A stretch of DNA of 64,000 nucleotides from Dyadobacter chenwenxiniae (GCF_022869785.1 NZ_CP094997.1:7073001-7137000); one strand, 5' to 3'; counted from the stretch's first letter, positions 22,772 to 31,751 are shown. Program-made: numbers and translations. The notes: generated from the sequence alone by a model not told the origin.

Positions 22772-24418
22772 TCAGGTACTTAATGAGACAAATTTGAAGT
22801 TTTCTCCGTCAAAGAGCCCTTTATCACTTAATTTCAAAGCTGGGATCACCAATAATGCCATAAATGAAAGCGTCATGAATGGTGATTGCAGTGACGACAG
22901 CAATTCTTCCTTCACAAAATTGTCGAGCAGCGTGTATGCAGCTGCTACTTCATAACCGTCCGAATCCGTCATAATGCCGGCGATCGGAAGTGGTATTAAA
23001 TGCGTTTTCCCGTTCCCGGCAGCCGAAATTCCACCTTTTGCTTCAATGATCGCATTTACTGCGAAGGCCATGCTCTCATCATCGCAACCCACACAGATAA
23101 TGTTATGAGAATCATGCGCAACCGATGAAGCAATGGCGCCTTTTTTCAATCCGAAATTTTTGATAAAAGCAATCGCAGGGCGGCCGGTCGCGGGTGGCGC
23201 ATTTTCATACCGGTTTATCACGGTCACCTTTAATATGTCATTGTCCGGATCAGCTAAAATTTCATTGTCCTGCATTTTGGCATTGACAATGATTTCATTT
23301 GTAATCAGTTGACCTTCTAATGCCTCAATGACCCTTATCTGATATTCAGATTTTTTTTCAATTCTACAAATAAATTCAGCAGCTGTTTTTGGATCACAAA
23401 CAAACCGGTTGGGATGTGGGCTTTGCAAATTCGGGATCAGCGAAATGGAATCTTTGGCAACGAGTGCCCCGTTAATCCATGTTTCTTTTACATTGAAGTC
23501 AGTCAGGTTATCAACTAGGATAAAGTCTGCCGGATCCTTTTCACGCAGCAAGCCGACAGGCAGGCTATAATGTAAAACTGGGTTGATACACGCCGCCAAG
23601 AGAATGTTCCAAATATCATAACCCAATACTAATGCTCTTTTAACCAACACATTAATGTGCCCAGCAACCAGATTATCCGGATGTTTGTCATCTGAGCAGA
23701 ACATGATCTTTTCCGGAAATTCGGCGATGAGCGGGATTAATGCATCAAAATTTCTCGCCGCGCTTCCTTCACGGATCAGGATTTTGACGCCATAATTAAT
23801 TTTTTCTCTGGCTTCGTCATAGGTAAAGCATTCATGATCAGTCGTTATGCCGTGTGAAGCGTATTTTTGTGCAGCCTCGCCTCGGAGTCCTGGCGCGTGG
23901 CCGTCGATTACCTTATTATAATGTTTGGCCCAGTTGATTTTGGCCATCATGTCCGGGTCTTCATTAATGACGCCAGGAAAGTTCATGACCTCAGCCAGAT
24001 AACCAATGTCATCATTAGCCAGCAGCTGGCCAACCTGATCAGCATCAATCACAGCGCCCGCAGTTTCAAAAATCGTCGCGGGAACGCAGGAAGGCGCGCC
24101 AAAGCAAAATTTGAATGGCACGCGTTTGCCATCATTAATCATAAACTCAACGCCTTCCATTCCGAGCACATTGCCGATTTCGTGCGGGTCAGAAACGGTG
24201 GCAATCGTCCCATGCACAACGGCGAGCCGTGCAAATTGCGCGGGCGTAAGCATGGAGCTCTCTATATGTACGTGCGCGTCCGTGAAGCCGGGCATCGCGT
24301 AAGGCAATGTTGGATTTTCAGGGCCGGTAACATTGATTTCTTTTATCAAACCATCTGCAATGTGCAATTCTGCTTCGGAAATGGTTTTTTCAAAAATATT
24401 GACGACGTTGATTTTCAT
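22772..24418 (-). CDS. ade: Adenine deaminase
   Basis: A 548-residue Mn/Fe-dependent amidohydrolase that converts adenine to hypoxanthine and ammonia in purine salvage. Seen: metal-binding AMPGFTDAHVHIESSMLTPA, the Gly/His-rich TVSDPHEIGNVLG, IDGHAPGLRGEAAQKY, GITTDHECFTYDEAREK, the FCSDDKHPDNL catalytic segment, and the C-terminal domain IICVGCDDESMAFAVNAIIE. Length is close to the usual 550-590. The start overlaps the stop of the upstream AraC-type gene by four bases (ATGA), so the two are translationally coupled. The substrate call rests on family similarity. A role in sugar catabolism has no support, so the coupling is odd. Confidence 0.95.
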   Translation of the reverse strand: MKINVVNIFEKTISEAELHIADGLIKEINVTGPENPTLPYAMPGFTDAHVHIESSMLTPAQFARLAVVHGTIATVSDPHEIGNVLGMEGVEFMINDGKRVPFKFCFGAPSCVPATIFETAGAVIDADQVGQLLANDDIGYLAEVMNFPGVINEDPDMMAKINWAKHYNKVIDGHAPGLRGEAAQKYASHGITTDHECFTYDEAREKINYGVKILIREGSAARNFDALIPLIAEFPEKIMFCSDDKHPDNLVAGHINVLVKRALVLGYDIWNILLAACINPVLHYSLPVGLLREKDPADFILVDNLTDFNVKETWINGALVAKDSISLIPNLQSPHPNRFVCDPKTAAEFICRIEKKSEYQIRVIEALEGQLITNEIIVNAKMQDNEILADPDNDILKVTVINRYENAPPATGRPAIAFIKNFGLKKGAIASSVAHDSHNIICVGCDDESMAFAVNAIIEAKGGISAAGNGKTHLIPLPIAGIMTDSDGYEVAAAYTLLDNFVKEELLSSLQSPFMTLSFMALLVIPALKLSDKGLFDGENFKFVSLST

Positions 24419-25317
24419 AAAGCGACTTCCAGATTAGGCAGGTGAACGGCAATTTTTCGGAATTCTTTTTGGTAGGCCAAAGGACTCTTGCCGGTGTGGA
24501 TTTTGAAATACTTATTGAAATTGGCAAAATTATTAAACCCGCTTTCATAGCAGATCTGTGCAACGGGCAACTTGCTTTCGGACAGCAATTTACAGGCATG
24601 ACCAATCCTGAGTTCCAGCAAAAACTGCGAATAAGTTTTCCGGCTGCGGCTCTTAAAATAACGGCAGAATGAATGCGGGCTAATATTAGCGATCTCCGAA
24701 ATCTCCTCAATGGAAATCTTCTTCTGAAAATTGCTGATCGAATATTGGTAGATCTGATTAATACGATCCGTGTCATACTGATCATATTCTTCCTGATAAT
24801 GTGTGTGTGACAAAGTTTTTGTCTCCGCACAATGTGCCAGATTTTCAAGGATTTGCAAAAGTGAAATCACTGCGTTGCCGCTTTTTTGATCCAGCAATTC
24901 CTGCAAAAGCTTTTTCACATTTTCTGTTCCTTCGCCCAAAAGTTTCATCCCAAATCTGGCTTTGAGCAGTAACTCGCGGATGGCTTTGTTTTCCGGCAAA
25001 TCAAGAAAAGCATTGCCGAAAAGGTCCAGCGAAAAGTGCACAACCGTGGCTTGTGCGTACAACTGACTCTCGCGCTGGAAATATTTTTCATCGCAGCGCC
25101 AGTAATGGGGCAGGTTAGGGCCAATTAAAAGCAAGTCGCCGCTCTGGAAGTTTTGAATGTTGTCGCCCACGAACTGCGTGCCCGAACCTTGCTCAATGTG
25201 AATGAGCTCCAATTCGGGGTGGTAATGCCAGCGGTTATAAAAGTAAAGGACCACATCACGCCGGATACTGAACGATTTTTGCAGACCTTTCGGGACTTTC
25301 AGTAATTGCGGTTTCAC
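24415..25317 (-). CDS. AraC-family transcription regulator with cupin sensor
   Basis: A 300-residue DNA-binding regulator. Residues about 20-120 are a cupin-like sensor (YNRWHYHPELELIHIEQGSG, FQSGDLLLIGPNLPHYW). The C-terminal AraC/XylS domain has two helix-turn-helix units: SIEEISEIANISPHSFCRYF, then LPVAQICYESGFNNFANFNK, followed by YFKIHTGKSPLAYQKEF. Such cupin regulators commonly sense a sugar or sugar acid. It is transcribed away from the sugar-acid catabolic genes across a 145-base shared region, a typical layout for the pathway-specific activator, while being coupled to ade. I infer control of the divergent operon; control of ade is possible too. Confidence 0.93.
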   Translation of the reverse strand: MKPQLLKVPKGLQKSFSIRRDVVLYFYNRWHYHPELELIHIEQGSGTQFVGDNIQNFQSGDLLLIGPNLPHYWRCDEKYFQRESQLYAQATVVHFSLDLFGNAFLDLPENKAIRELLLKARFGMKLLGEGTENVKKLLQELLDQKSGNAVISLLQILENLAHCAETKTLSHTHYQEEYDQYDTDRINQIYQYSISNFQKKISIEEISEIANISPHSFCRYFKSRSRKTYSQFLLELRIGHACKLLSESKLPVAQICYESGFNNFANFNKYFKIHTGKSPLAYQKEFRKIAVHLPNLEVAL

Positions 25318-25474
25318 AAATAATTACAAAAACAATCGATTAAGAGGAAATATATGCCAATATAGTTGAAAACTTTGCTAGTATTGCGAATCAATGTATT
25401 GAAATATTTCAGTTCATTTGTTGATAAATTCTATTTGTCATACCCTACAATTATAAACCAATTTGGAGCAGACT
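25318..25474. promoter_or_regulatory. Divergent control region between araC-type and uxaA-type genes
   Basis: AT-rich, non-coding. It contains a perfect 12-base palindrome TGAAATATTTCA at 25400-25411, which could be a regulator site. TAGTATTG at 25379-25386 is one base from the TAnnTTTG consensus, without a matching -33 element. The exact promoters could not be fixed. Confidence 0.4.
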
Positions 25475-27127
25475 ATGGCGTCACAGCTTTTAAAAATACA
25501 TCCTTCTGATAATGTGATCGTTGCATTGCGCGATTTGCCGGTGAATGCAGACGTGGCGTGGGCAGGCAGCCATTATTCGCTGCCTTATGGCGTTTCGGCC
25601 AAGCATAAGTTTGTAACAGAGGATATTGAAACAGGTGGCGCTATCATTATGTATGGCGTGCTGGTGGGCCGGGCTTCGCAGCCGATTAGGAAAGGCGAAC
25701 CCATCACCACATTTAATCTCAAACACGATTCACAGGATTACAGCACGGCCAACCGCCAGCCTTATTCTTATGTCCAGCCGGATGTCAGCAAATGGCAAGG
25801 CAGGACATTTAAAGGATATCACCGCGAGGATGGCCGCGTAGGAACATATAATTACTGGCTTGTGGTGCCGCTGGTTTTTTGTGAAAACCGCAATGTGCTG
25901 ATTATGAAGGATGCGTTCGAGCGTGAGCTTGGTTATGCGCAGACGGACATTTACAGAGAGCACGTCCGCGATTTCCTGCATTTATATCAAAGCGGCGATT
26001 TGCGCACGATTAAAAGCATGGAAGCATTCACCGAACGCGAGCCTGTAAGAAGGAAGCCGGAACGTCCGTTCAAAAATGTGGACGGCATTAAATTCCTTAC
26101 ACACGAGGGCGGCTGCGGCGGCACAAGAACGGATGCCAACACGCTTTGCGCGCTTTTTGCAGCTTATGCCGTGCATCCTAATGTGGCCGGAATCACGGTT
26201 TTGAGCCTCGGTTGTCAGAATTCGGAGCTGAAAACATTGGAAGATGAAATCAAGAAGCGCGATCCTAATTTCAATAAACCATTCTTCGCATTCGAGCATC
26301 AGAAAGGCACAGAATATTCCTTAATGTCTGGCGCTATTAAGGAGACTTTCATGGGCGTGACCAAAATCAATGAGTTCGAAAGAAGCGACGCGCCATTGTC
26401 CAAACTTTCTGTCGGACTAAAATGCGGCGGTTCGGATGGATTTTCGGGCATATCGGCTAATCCTGTGCTCGGACATTTATCAGATATCGTTGTAGGATTG
26501 GGCGGACAAACATTATTAGCTGAGTTTCCGGAATTGAACGGCGTTGAACAAGAGCTTATTAACCGTTGTGTTACAGAAGAAAAAGCAGCGAAATTTGAAA
26601 AACTAATGCGGGATTACGCGGGTAAGGCCGAGGCTGTTGGTTCAGCTTTCGCCTTCAACCCGTCGCCAGGAAATATTAAAGACGGACTGATCACAGACGC
26701 GATCAAATCTGCCGGAGCAGCGCGGAAAGGCGGTAATGCATACATTTCGGACGTGCTTAATTACACGGAAAGAGCCACAGAATCCGGCCTGCAACTGGTG
26801 TGCACGCCAGGAAATGATGTGGAAGCAACGACGGGCCAAACTGCTGCCGGCGCTAACATTATCCTTTTCACAACCGGCCTGGGAACGCCAACTGGAAACC
26901 CAATCTGCCCGGTTGCAAAAGTGGCAACAAACACAATATTAGCCAACCGCATGCCCGATGTAATCGATTTCGATTGCGGCCCGGTCGTGGATGGAACGCA
27001 AAGTCTGGAACAAAATGCGGAAGCATTGCTGGAATATGTAATCCGCGTTGCGAGTGGTGAGCAAACCAAGGCGCAGCAGCTGGGTCAGGATGATTTCATC
27101 CCCTGGAAGAGAGGAGTTTCATTATAA
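25475..27127 (+). CDS. UxaA-family sugar-acid dehydratase (altronate/fuconate type)
   Basis: A 550-residue protein from ATG 25475 (an in-frame TTG at 25463 would add four residues). Residues about 1-90 form an SAF domain and about 115-545 the GD_AH (galactarate dehydratase/altronate hydrolase) catalytic domain. Seen are FKGYHREDGRVGTYNYWLVV, LTHEGGCGGTRTDANTLCAL, LSLGCQNSELKTLEDEI, VGLKCGGSDGFSGISANPVL and LVCTPGNDVEATTGQTAAGA. The conserved Cys residues of the iron-dependent family are present. Members dehydrate aldonic acids. The neighbours (SDR, FAH hydrolase, fuconolactonase-like, mutarotase) point to a 6-deoxy-aldonate such as L-fuconate rather than D-altronate, because no UxaB, UxaC or KDG kinase/aldolase lies nearby. 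It is the first gene of the operon. Confidence 0.92.
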   Translation: MASQLLKIHPSDNVIVALRDLPVNADVAWAGSHYSLPYGVSAKHKFVTEDIETGGAIIMYGVLVGRASQPIRKGEPITTFNLKHDSQDYSTANRQPYSYVQPDVSKWQGRTFKGYHREDGRVGTYNYWLVVPLVFCENRNVLIMKDAFERELGYAQTDIYREHVRDFLHLYQSGDLRTIKSMEAFTEREPVRRKPERPFKNVDGIKFLTHEGGCGGTRTDANTLCALFAAYAVHPNVAGITVLSLGCQNSELKTLEDEIKKRDPNFNKPFFAFEHQKGTEYSLMSGAIKETFMGVTKINEFERSDAPLSKLSVGLKCGGSDGFSGISANPVLGHLSDIVVGLGGQTLLAEFPELNGVEQELINRCVTEEKAAKFEKLMRDYAGKAEAVGSAFAFNPSPGNIKDGLITDAIKSAGAARKGGNAYISDVLNYTERATESGLQLVCTPGNDVEATTGQTAAGANIILFTTGLGTPTGNPICPVAKVATNTILANRMPDVIDFDCGPVVDGTQSLEQNAEALLEYVIRVASGEQTKAQQLGQDDFIPWKRGVSL

Positions 27128-27183
27128 AACAGAGTAAAGGCCATTAAAAAGGCTCTTTTGTTTTAATATTAATAAAAAAGTAC

Positions 27184-27957
27184 ATGTTTGATTTAAGCGG
27201 AAAGACAGCATTGGTAACCGGAGGGGCGAGCGGGATTGGCCTTGCGATCTCTCAAACTTTTGCAAAACAGGGCGCATTTGTGCATATTCTCGAACTCAAT
27301 TTTGACCTAGCTAATCAAGTTGTAAGCCAGATTATTGCGGATGGCGGACAGGCTGAAGCGCATGCCATTGATATCTCAAAGCAAGCAGATGTGGTGAATG
27401 TGATCAATGCCATTGCAACCAATCATACCATTAATATCCTGGTGAATAACGCCGGCATTGCGCACATTGGAAAAGCGGATAACACATCTGAAATTGATTT
27501 TGATAGGGTTATCAATGTCAATGTAAAAGGCGTTTACAATTGCCTGATGGCGACCATTCCGCATTTGAAAACCAATGGCGGCGGCGTGATTTTGAACATG
27601 GCATCTATCGCTGCGACCGTTGGAATTCCGGACCGTTTTGCATATTCCACGGCCAAAGGCGCGGTTTATTCCATGACATTGTCTGTTGCGCGGGATTATC
27701 TGGGCGATGGCATTCGTTGCAACAGCATTTCGCCAGCACGTGTGCACACGCCGTTTGTGGATGGTTTTATCTCAAAAACATATCCGGGACAAGAAGCGGA
27801 AATGTTTGAAAAGCTTTCCAAAACCCAGCCCATCGGCAGAATGGCAAAACCGGAAGAAATCGGCGCACTGGCATTGTATCTGTGCTCCGACGAAGCAGGA
27901 TTTATCACAGGCTGTGATTATCTGATCGACGGAGGATTTGAGAAATTGAATAATTAG
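27184..27957 (+). CDS. SDR oxidoreductase (probable 2-keto-3-deoxy-sugar-acid or fucose dehydrogenase)
   Basis: A 257-residue classical short-chain dehydrogenase with NAD-binding ALVTGGASGIGLAIS, NNAGIAHIG, the catalytic Ser in ILNMASIAATVG, Tyr-x-x-x-Lys in FAYSTAKGAV, and ISPARVHTPFV after it. The C-terminus (GCDYLIDGGFEKLNN) is standard. The catalytic tetrad is complete. It lies 56 bases after the dehydratase gene. In the Xanthomonas-type fucose pathway an SDR oxidises 2-keto-3-deoxy-L-fuconate to the 2,4-diketo acid, the substrate of the FAH-family hydrolase; this fits the next gene. It could instead be L-fucose dehydrogenase. Only one SDR is present, so which step it performs is inference. 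Confidence 0.9.
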   Translation: MFDLSGKTALVTGGASGIGLAISQTFAKQGAFVHILELNFDLANQVVSQIIADGGQAEAHAIDISKQADVVNVINAIATNHTINILVNNAGIAHIGKADNTSEIDFDRVINVNVKGVYNCLMATIPHLKTNGGGVILNMASIAATVGIPDRFAYSTAKGAVYSMTLSVARDYLGDGIRCNSISPARVHTPFVDGFISKTYPGQEAEMFEKLSKTQPIGRMAKPEEIGALALYLCSDEAGFITGCDYLIDGGFEKLNN

Positions 27958-28114
27958 GGGCTGTAAGCTAAAAGCTATATGCTGTAAGTCTTATGTTAGA
28001 ATAAAATTACGCAAGGCCTCACGATTTGGCCTGTTAGTATGATGTAACTATACTATTTATCCAAATATTTAAAGCCTACGGCCCAGAGCCTAGAGCTTAA
28101 AGCAAGAACAACAT

Positions 28115-28978
28115 ATGAAACTTTTTCGATTTGGTGCTTTTGAGCAGGAAAAACCGGGTGTAGAGCTTCCCGATGGTAAAAAACTGGATGTGTCTGCATT
28201 TGGTGAAGATTACAACGAGAAATTTTTTGCAACCGATGGCCTTAACCGCCTTTCGGAGTGGCTTGTTACCAATGTGGAAAGCTGCCAGGAAGTTGCGGAA
28301 GGCTTCCGTTACGGCTCATGCGTAGCGCGTCCTTCTAAAATTGTGTGCATAGGAATGAATTATGCCAAACATGCATACGAGTCGGGAGCGACGGAACTGC
28401 CCAAAGAGCCCATCGTATTTTTTAAATCTACTTCTGCACTTTGCGGACCTTACGACCAGGTGATCATCCCAAGAAATTCGGAGAAAACAGACTGGGAAGT
28501 GGAGCTGGCCGTAATCATTGGTAAAAAAGCCAGTTATGTCGAAGAAGCAGATGCGCTAAGCTATGTTGCGGGTTATGCCGTACATAACGATTATTCTGAA
28601 CGCGCGTTCCAGATGGAACGAGGCGGACAATGGGTGAAAGGAAAGAGCAATGATACTTTCGCGCCGTTAGGTCCATATTTGGTAACTGCGGACGAAGTTG
28701 GCAATGCGAACGACCTTGAACTTTGGCTGACACTAAATGGCAAGAAAATCCAGGATAGCAGCACATCTGACATGATTTTTCAGGTTCCTTTTCTGATCAG
28801 TTACCTGAGCCAGTTCATGACATTGCTGCCGGGAGATATGATCACGACCGGAACGCCTGCGGGTGTTGGCCTGGGTATGAAGCCTCAGGTTTATCTCAAA
28901 GCGGGAGATGTTGTTGAGCTAGGCATAGAAAAATTAGGATCACAGAAGCAGGAAGCAATCGCTTGGAAACCACTGTAA
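28115..28978 (+). CDS. FAH-family hydrolase (probable 2,4-diketo-3-deoxy-sugar-acid hydrolase)
   Basis: A 287-residue fumarylacetoacetate-hydrolase-family protein. Its N-terminal 70 residues are a small cap domain. The catalytic core has KIVCIGMNYAKHAYESGATE, FFKSTSALCGPYDQVIIPRN, metal-binding Glu in DWEVELAVIIGKKA, Asp in VHNDYSERAF, QWVKGKSNDTFAPLGPYLV, and MITTGTPAGVGLGMKP. These are the Mg-binding and catalytic elements of C-C-bond hydrolases. In the L-fucose oxidative route such an enzyme cleaves 2,4-diketo-3-deoxy-L-fuconate to pyruvate and L-lactate, which agrees with the lut genes nearby. The 157 bases before it are AT-rich and partly repetitive (AGCTAAAAGC, AGAGCTTAAAGC) but show no clear terminator. 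The next gene starts 1 base after its stop. Confidence 0.92.
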   Translation: MKLFRFGAFEQEKPGVELPDGKKLDVSAFGEDYNEKFFATDGLNRLSEWLVTNVESCQEVAEGFRYGSCVARPSKIVCIGMNYAKHAYESGATELPKEPIVFFKSTSALCGPYDQVIIPRNSEKTDWEVELAVIIGKKASYVEEADALSYVAGYAVHNDYSERAFQMERGGQWVKGKSNDTFAPLGPYLVTADEVGNANDLELWLTLNGKKIQDSSTSDMIFQVPFLISYLSQFMTLLPGDMITTGTPAGVGLGMKPQVYLKAGDVVELGIEKLGSQKQEAIAWKPL

Positions 28979-28979
28979 T

Positions 28980-29810
28980 ATGGTAATAGATTCGCATCAG
29001 CATTTCTGGATTTTTGACGAGGAACGTGATTCGTGGATCACGCCGGAAATGCACGTTATCAGAAAAAACTTCCTGCCCGAAGACCTGAAACCGGTTTTAA
29101 AAGAAAATCGCGTGGATGGTTGTGTAGCCGTTCAGGCGTCGCAATCCAGGTCGGAAACGGATTTTCTGTTGCAGCTGGCCGAGGCCAATGATTTTATAAA
29201 TGGCGTTGTCGGCTGGGTGGATTTGCAAGCGGATGATTTATATGAGCAGCTCGAAAAATATGCCCAATTCGAAAAATTGAAAGGTTTCCGGCATGTTGTG
29301 CAAGGCGAGGCGGAGGGGTTTATGTTGCAGCCAGCATTTATAAGAGGCGTTGGTCAACTGGTCGCATTTGATTTCACTTATGACATTTTGATCCGGCAGG
29401 ATCAGCTGAAAGAAGCGTTCAATTTTGCCGTGAAACTGCCTAATGTACATTTTGTCCTCGATCACATTGCAAAACCGTTGATTAAAAACGGCGAAATGCA
29501 ACCTTGGGCAGCGGATATCCGCAACCTCGCAGAGCTTTCCAACGTAAGCTGCAAAGTATCCGGAATGGTAACCGAAGCGGATTGGCGAAACTGGGAAAAA
29601 GCAGATTTCAGACCTTATCTGGACGTTGTTTTCGAAGCATTTGGGACCGATAGGCTTTTATATGGCTCCGATTGGCCGGTTTGTCTGGTCGCTGCTGAGT
29701 ACGAAGGTGCTAAGGGGATTTTAACGGATTACCTGAGCATGTTTTCGGATACGGAATTGCAGAAAGTGATGGGTAAAAATGCGGTGGATTTTTACAGTCT
29801 TGATATATAA
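28980..29810 (+). CDS. Fuconolactonase-like amidohydrolase
   Basis: A 276-residue TIM-barrel metal hydrolase of the COG3618 amidohydrolase-2 group, which includes L-fuconolactonase and 2-pyrone-4,6-dicarboxylate lactonase. Seen: metal-binding VIDSHQHFWIFDEERDSW at the N-terminus, AVQASQSRSETDFLLQLA, KLKGFRHVVQGE, VHFVLDHIAKPLIKNGEM and LLYGSDWPVCLVAAEY. Opening of an aldono-lactone to the acid would supply the substrate for the UxaA-type dehydratase. The start is 1 base after the FAH stop, and the mutarotase follows after 8 bases, so operon membership is clear. Lactone specificity is inferred from context. Confidence 0.9.
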   Translation: MVIDSHQHFWIFDEERDSWITPEMHVIRKNFLPEDLKPVLKENRVDGCVAVQASQSRSETDFLLQLAEANDFINGVVGWVDLQADDLYEQLEKYAQFEKLKGFRHVVQGEAEGFMLQPAFIRGVGQLVAFDFTYDILIRQDQLKEAFNFAVKLPNVHFVLDHIAKPLIKNGEMQPWAADIRNLAELSNVSCKVSGMVTEADWRNWEKADFRPYLDVVFEAFGTDRLLYGSDWPVCLVAAEYEGAKGILTDYLSMFSDTELQKVMGKNAVDFYSLDI

Positions 29811-29818
29811 CTGATATA

Positions 29819-30151
29819 ATGAAAAAATACTGTCTCGCGGTGGATCTGGTGAATGATCCGGTTATGATTGCTGAGTATGAGCAATATCACAAAAAAGCCA
29901 GACCGGAAATTGAGAAGAGCATTCTGGATGCGGGAATTACGCAAATGGAAATTTACCGGATCGGTGAACGGCTTTTCATGATCATGGAGACAGAAGACGA
30001 TTTTAGTTTTGAAAACAAAGCCCAGATGGATGCTGCCAACGCGCAGGTCCAGGAATGGGAGCAGTTAATGTGGAAATATCAAAAGGCCCTGCCATCCGCC
30101 AAGCCTGGCGAAAAATGGGTGTTAATGGATAAAATATTTGCCCTCAAATAA
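29819..30151 (+). CDS. RhaM-family mutarotase
   Basis: A 110-residue protein of the L-rhamnose mutarotase family (dimeric alpha/beta barrel). Seen: MKKYCLAVDLVNDPVMIAEY, EQYHKKARPEIEKSILDAGI, MEIYRIGERLFMIMETEDDF and WEQLMWKYQKALPSAKPGEK. These segments include the conserved Tyr, His and Trp positions around the sugar pocket. It interconverts anomers of a deoxy sugar, providing the form used by the dehydrogenase. RhaM-type proteins also occur in L-fucose clusters, so fucose or rhamnose is possible. It lies 8 bases after the amidohydrolase. Confidence 0.9.
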   Translation: MKKYCLAVDLVNDPVMIAEYEQYHKKARPEIEKSILDAGITQMEIYRIGERLFMIMETEDDFSFENKAQMDAANAQVQEWEQLMWKYQKALPSAKPGEKWVLMDKIFALK

Positions 30152-30192
30152 GAAGAAGGAAGGATTTGTGACTTAGCGTTCTAAAATAAGGT

Positions 30193-30975
30193 TTGAGTAA
30201 ATTAATTTATCTATTACTAATTGCCAGTTTGTCTTGCACATTGTTTTCTTCCCGGCCCCGCAAGCCAGTGGAAATCAAGGTGATGAGCTTTAACATCCGC
30301 CATGGGCTGAACCGGGCCGACGAGTCAAACCTGCGGGATATTCTGAAAATCATTCATGAGCACAAACCGGATCTGATCGCATTGCAAGCGGTTGATAGTC
30401 TGGTGGGTGACGGAAAAGTGCAGTTCCAGCTCCGGCAAATTGCCGTTCAAACCGGGATGCATTATTTATATGGAGAAGCCGACAGATCCGAAAACGGATC
30501 GCAGGGCGTGGGGATCTTATCAAGCTGGGAATTTGAAAAGAGCCAGATCATTAACCTGCCAAAAACGGACGGTGCCGACCCAAAAGTGCTCTTATGTGGG
30601 CTGATAAAGCCAGCCAGAGGGCTCACTTTCCGGTTTTGTAATGCGCGTCTGGAATACGCGTCGGTGATGGACAGGGCTTTGCAGGCCGCCTACATCAACC
30701 AGATGCTCGTAAACAGCGTTCAGCCGGTATTATTGGGCATGGATATGGGCGCACGACCGAACGAGCAGCCCTACTTTTCATTCCGGAAAAACTGGCAGGA
30801 TGCAGCCCAGGGCTCACAATTGGAAACCTGGAACGAAGGATTGCCCGGCGACCGGCTCGACTATATTTTTGCTTTGCTGAATAATAAAGTGCGGATCAGG
30901 AATTATAAGGTAATCAGGAATTACCCGCAGGTTTCGGACCATTACCCAATACTTGCCACCATTGAATTTTGGTAA
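30193..30975 (+). CDS. Degenerate endonuclease/exonuclease/phosphatase-fold protein
   Basis: A 260-residue protein starting at TTG 30193, with an N-terminal signal-like segment (KLIYLLLIASLSCTLF), so exported or anchored. The EEP fold is clear: IKVMSFNIRHG (Asn34), DLIALQAVD (64-68), RFCNARLEY, LGMDMGARPNE, DRLDYIF (Asp223) and SDHYPILATI (His250). Against the family pattern the metal-binding Glu of LQE is Ala66, the catalytic His of NTHLD is Arg152, and the Asn of GDFN is Gly186. Only Asn34, Asp184, Asp223 and His250 remain. It is probably catalytically inactive and may bind a ligand. It sits between the mutarotase and lutA, which suggests a link to the pathway. TTG is the only start giving the signal segment. 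Confidence 0.8.
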   Translation: MSKLIYLLLIASLSCTLFSSRPRKPVEIKVMSFNIRHGLNRADESNLRDILKIIHEHKPDLIALQAVDSLVGDGKVQFQLRQIAVQTGMHYLYGEADRSENGSQGVGILSSWEFEKSQIINLPKTDGADPKVLLCGLIKPARGLTFRFCNARLEYASVMDRALQAAYINQMLVNSVQPVLLGMDMGARPNEQPYFSFRKNWQDAAQGSQLETWNEGLPGDRLDYIFALLNNKVRIRNYKVIRNYPQVSDHYPILATIEFW

Positions 30976-30977
30976 AA

Positions 30978-31751
30978 ATGAATCACTCGGATTTGAAAAT
31001 CGGATTGTTTATTCCCTGTTATGTGGACCAATTTTATCCGCAGGTGGGCATCGCAACCCTCGAACTGCTTGAAAAACTGGGTTGTACAGTAACATTTCCT
31101 CTTAACCAGACTTGCTGCGGCCAGCCTATGGCTAATTCGGGGTTTGAGCATTTAACAAAGGATTGCGATCGTCTTTTCTATAACCAATTTGCTGATTGTG
31201 ATTATGTTGTGTCGCCTTCGGGAAGTTGTGTGCTGCACATTAAGGATCATTTGAAGGTGGAAAACAAGGCTGATGAGTCCAAGGTTTTGCGTAAGAAAGT
31301 TTATGAGTTGGTAGAGTTCATCGTCGATGTTTTAAAAGTGGAGTTCATTGAAGCTGAATTTCCGCATCGCGTCGGATTACATCAAGGCTGCCATGGCCAG
31401 CGGGGGCTGCATTTATCGCAAATGTCGGAACTGAATGCGGCGCCGTTCTCAAAGCCGGTTTCGCTTTTGAAAAATGTGAAAGGGTTAGAGTTGGTGGATC
31501 TGGATAGGGCGGATGAATGTTGCGGGTTTGGCGGGACTTTTTGTGTAAGTGAAGAAGCGGTTTCTGTAAAAATGGGCAAAGACCGCGTTTCGGACCATAT
31601 TCGTCATCATGCCGAATACATTACAGGCTCTGATATGAGCTGCCTTTTACATCTGGAAGGGATCTTGAAGAGAAGCAAAAGCAATGTTCAGGTGAAACAC
31701 ATTGCCGAAATTTTGAACAGTGCAATAAAACAAATACCGGTCCCCGCATAG
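30978..31751 (+). CDS. lutA: L-lactate oxidation iron-sulfur protein LutA
   Basis: A 257-residue protein from ATG 30978, with two CCG domains: LNQTCCGQPMANSG and LDRADECCGFGGTFCVS. Other family segments are LKIGLFIPCYVDQFYPQVGI and VGLHQGCHGQRGLHLSQM. LutA works with LutB and LutC as the non-flavin L-lactate dehydrogenase, oxidising L-lactate to pyruvate. It starts 2 bases after the EEP-like gene stop. The matching lutB and lutC genes follow only after a reversed secreted gene, so they cannot share one uninterrupted messenger without crossing it. A hairpin overlaps its stop. Confidence 0.95.
   Translation: MNHSDLKIGLFIPCYVDQFYPQVGIATLELLEKLGCTVTFPLNQTCCGQPMANSGFEHLTKDCDRLFYNQFADCDYVVSPSGSCVLHIKDHLKVENKADESKVLRKKVYELVEFIVDVLKVEFIEAEFPHRVGLHQGCHGQRGLHLSQMSELNAAPFSKPVSLLKNVKGLELVDLDRADECCGFGGTFCVSEEAVSVKMGKDRVSDHIRHHAEYITGSDMSCLLHLEGILKRSKSNVQVKHIAEILNSAIKQIPVPA

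Noticed and set aside
23867..24445. 192-codon plus-strand frame in ade
   Set aside because: Antisense to a well-supported adenine deaminase; no domain seen.
25475..27127. Altronate dehydratase of the classical hexuronate pathway
   Set aside because: No uxaB, uxaC, kdgK or kdgA neighbours; the surrounding genes fit a 6-deoxy-sugar acid instead. Specificity still open.
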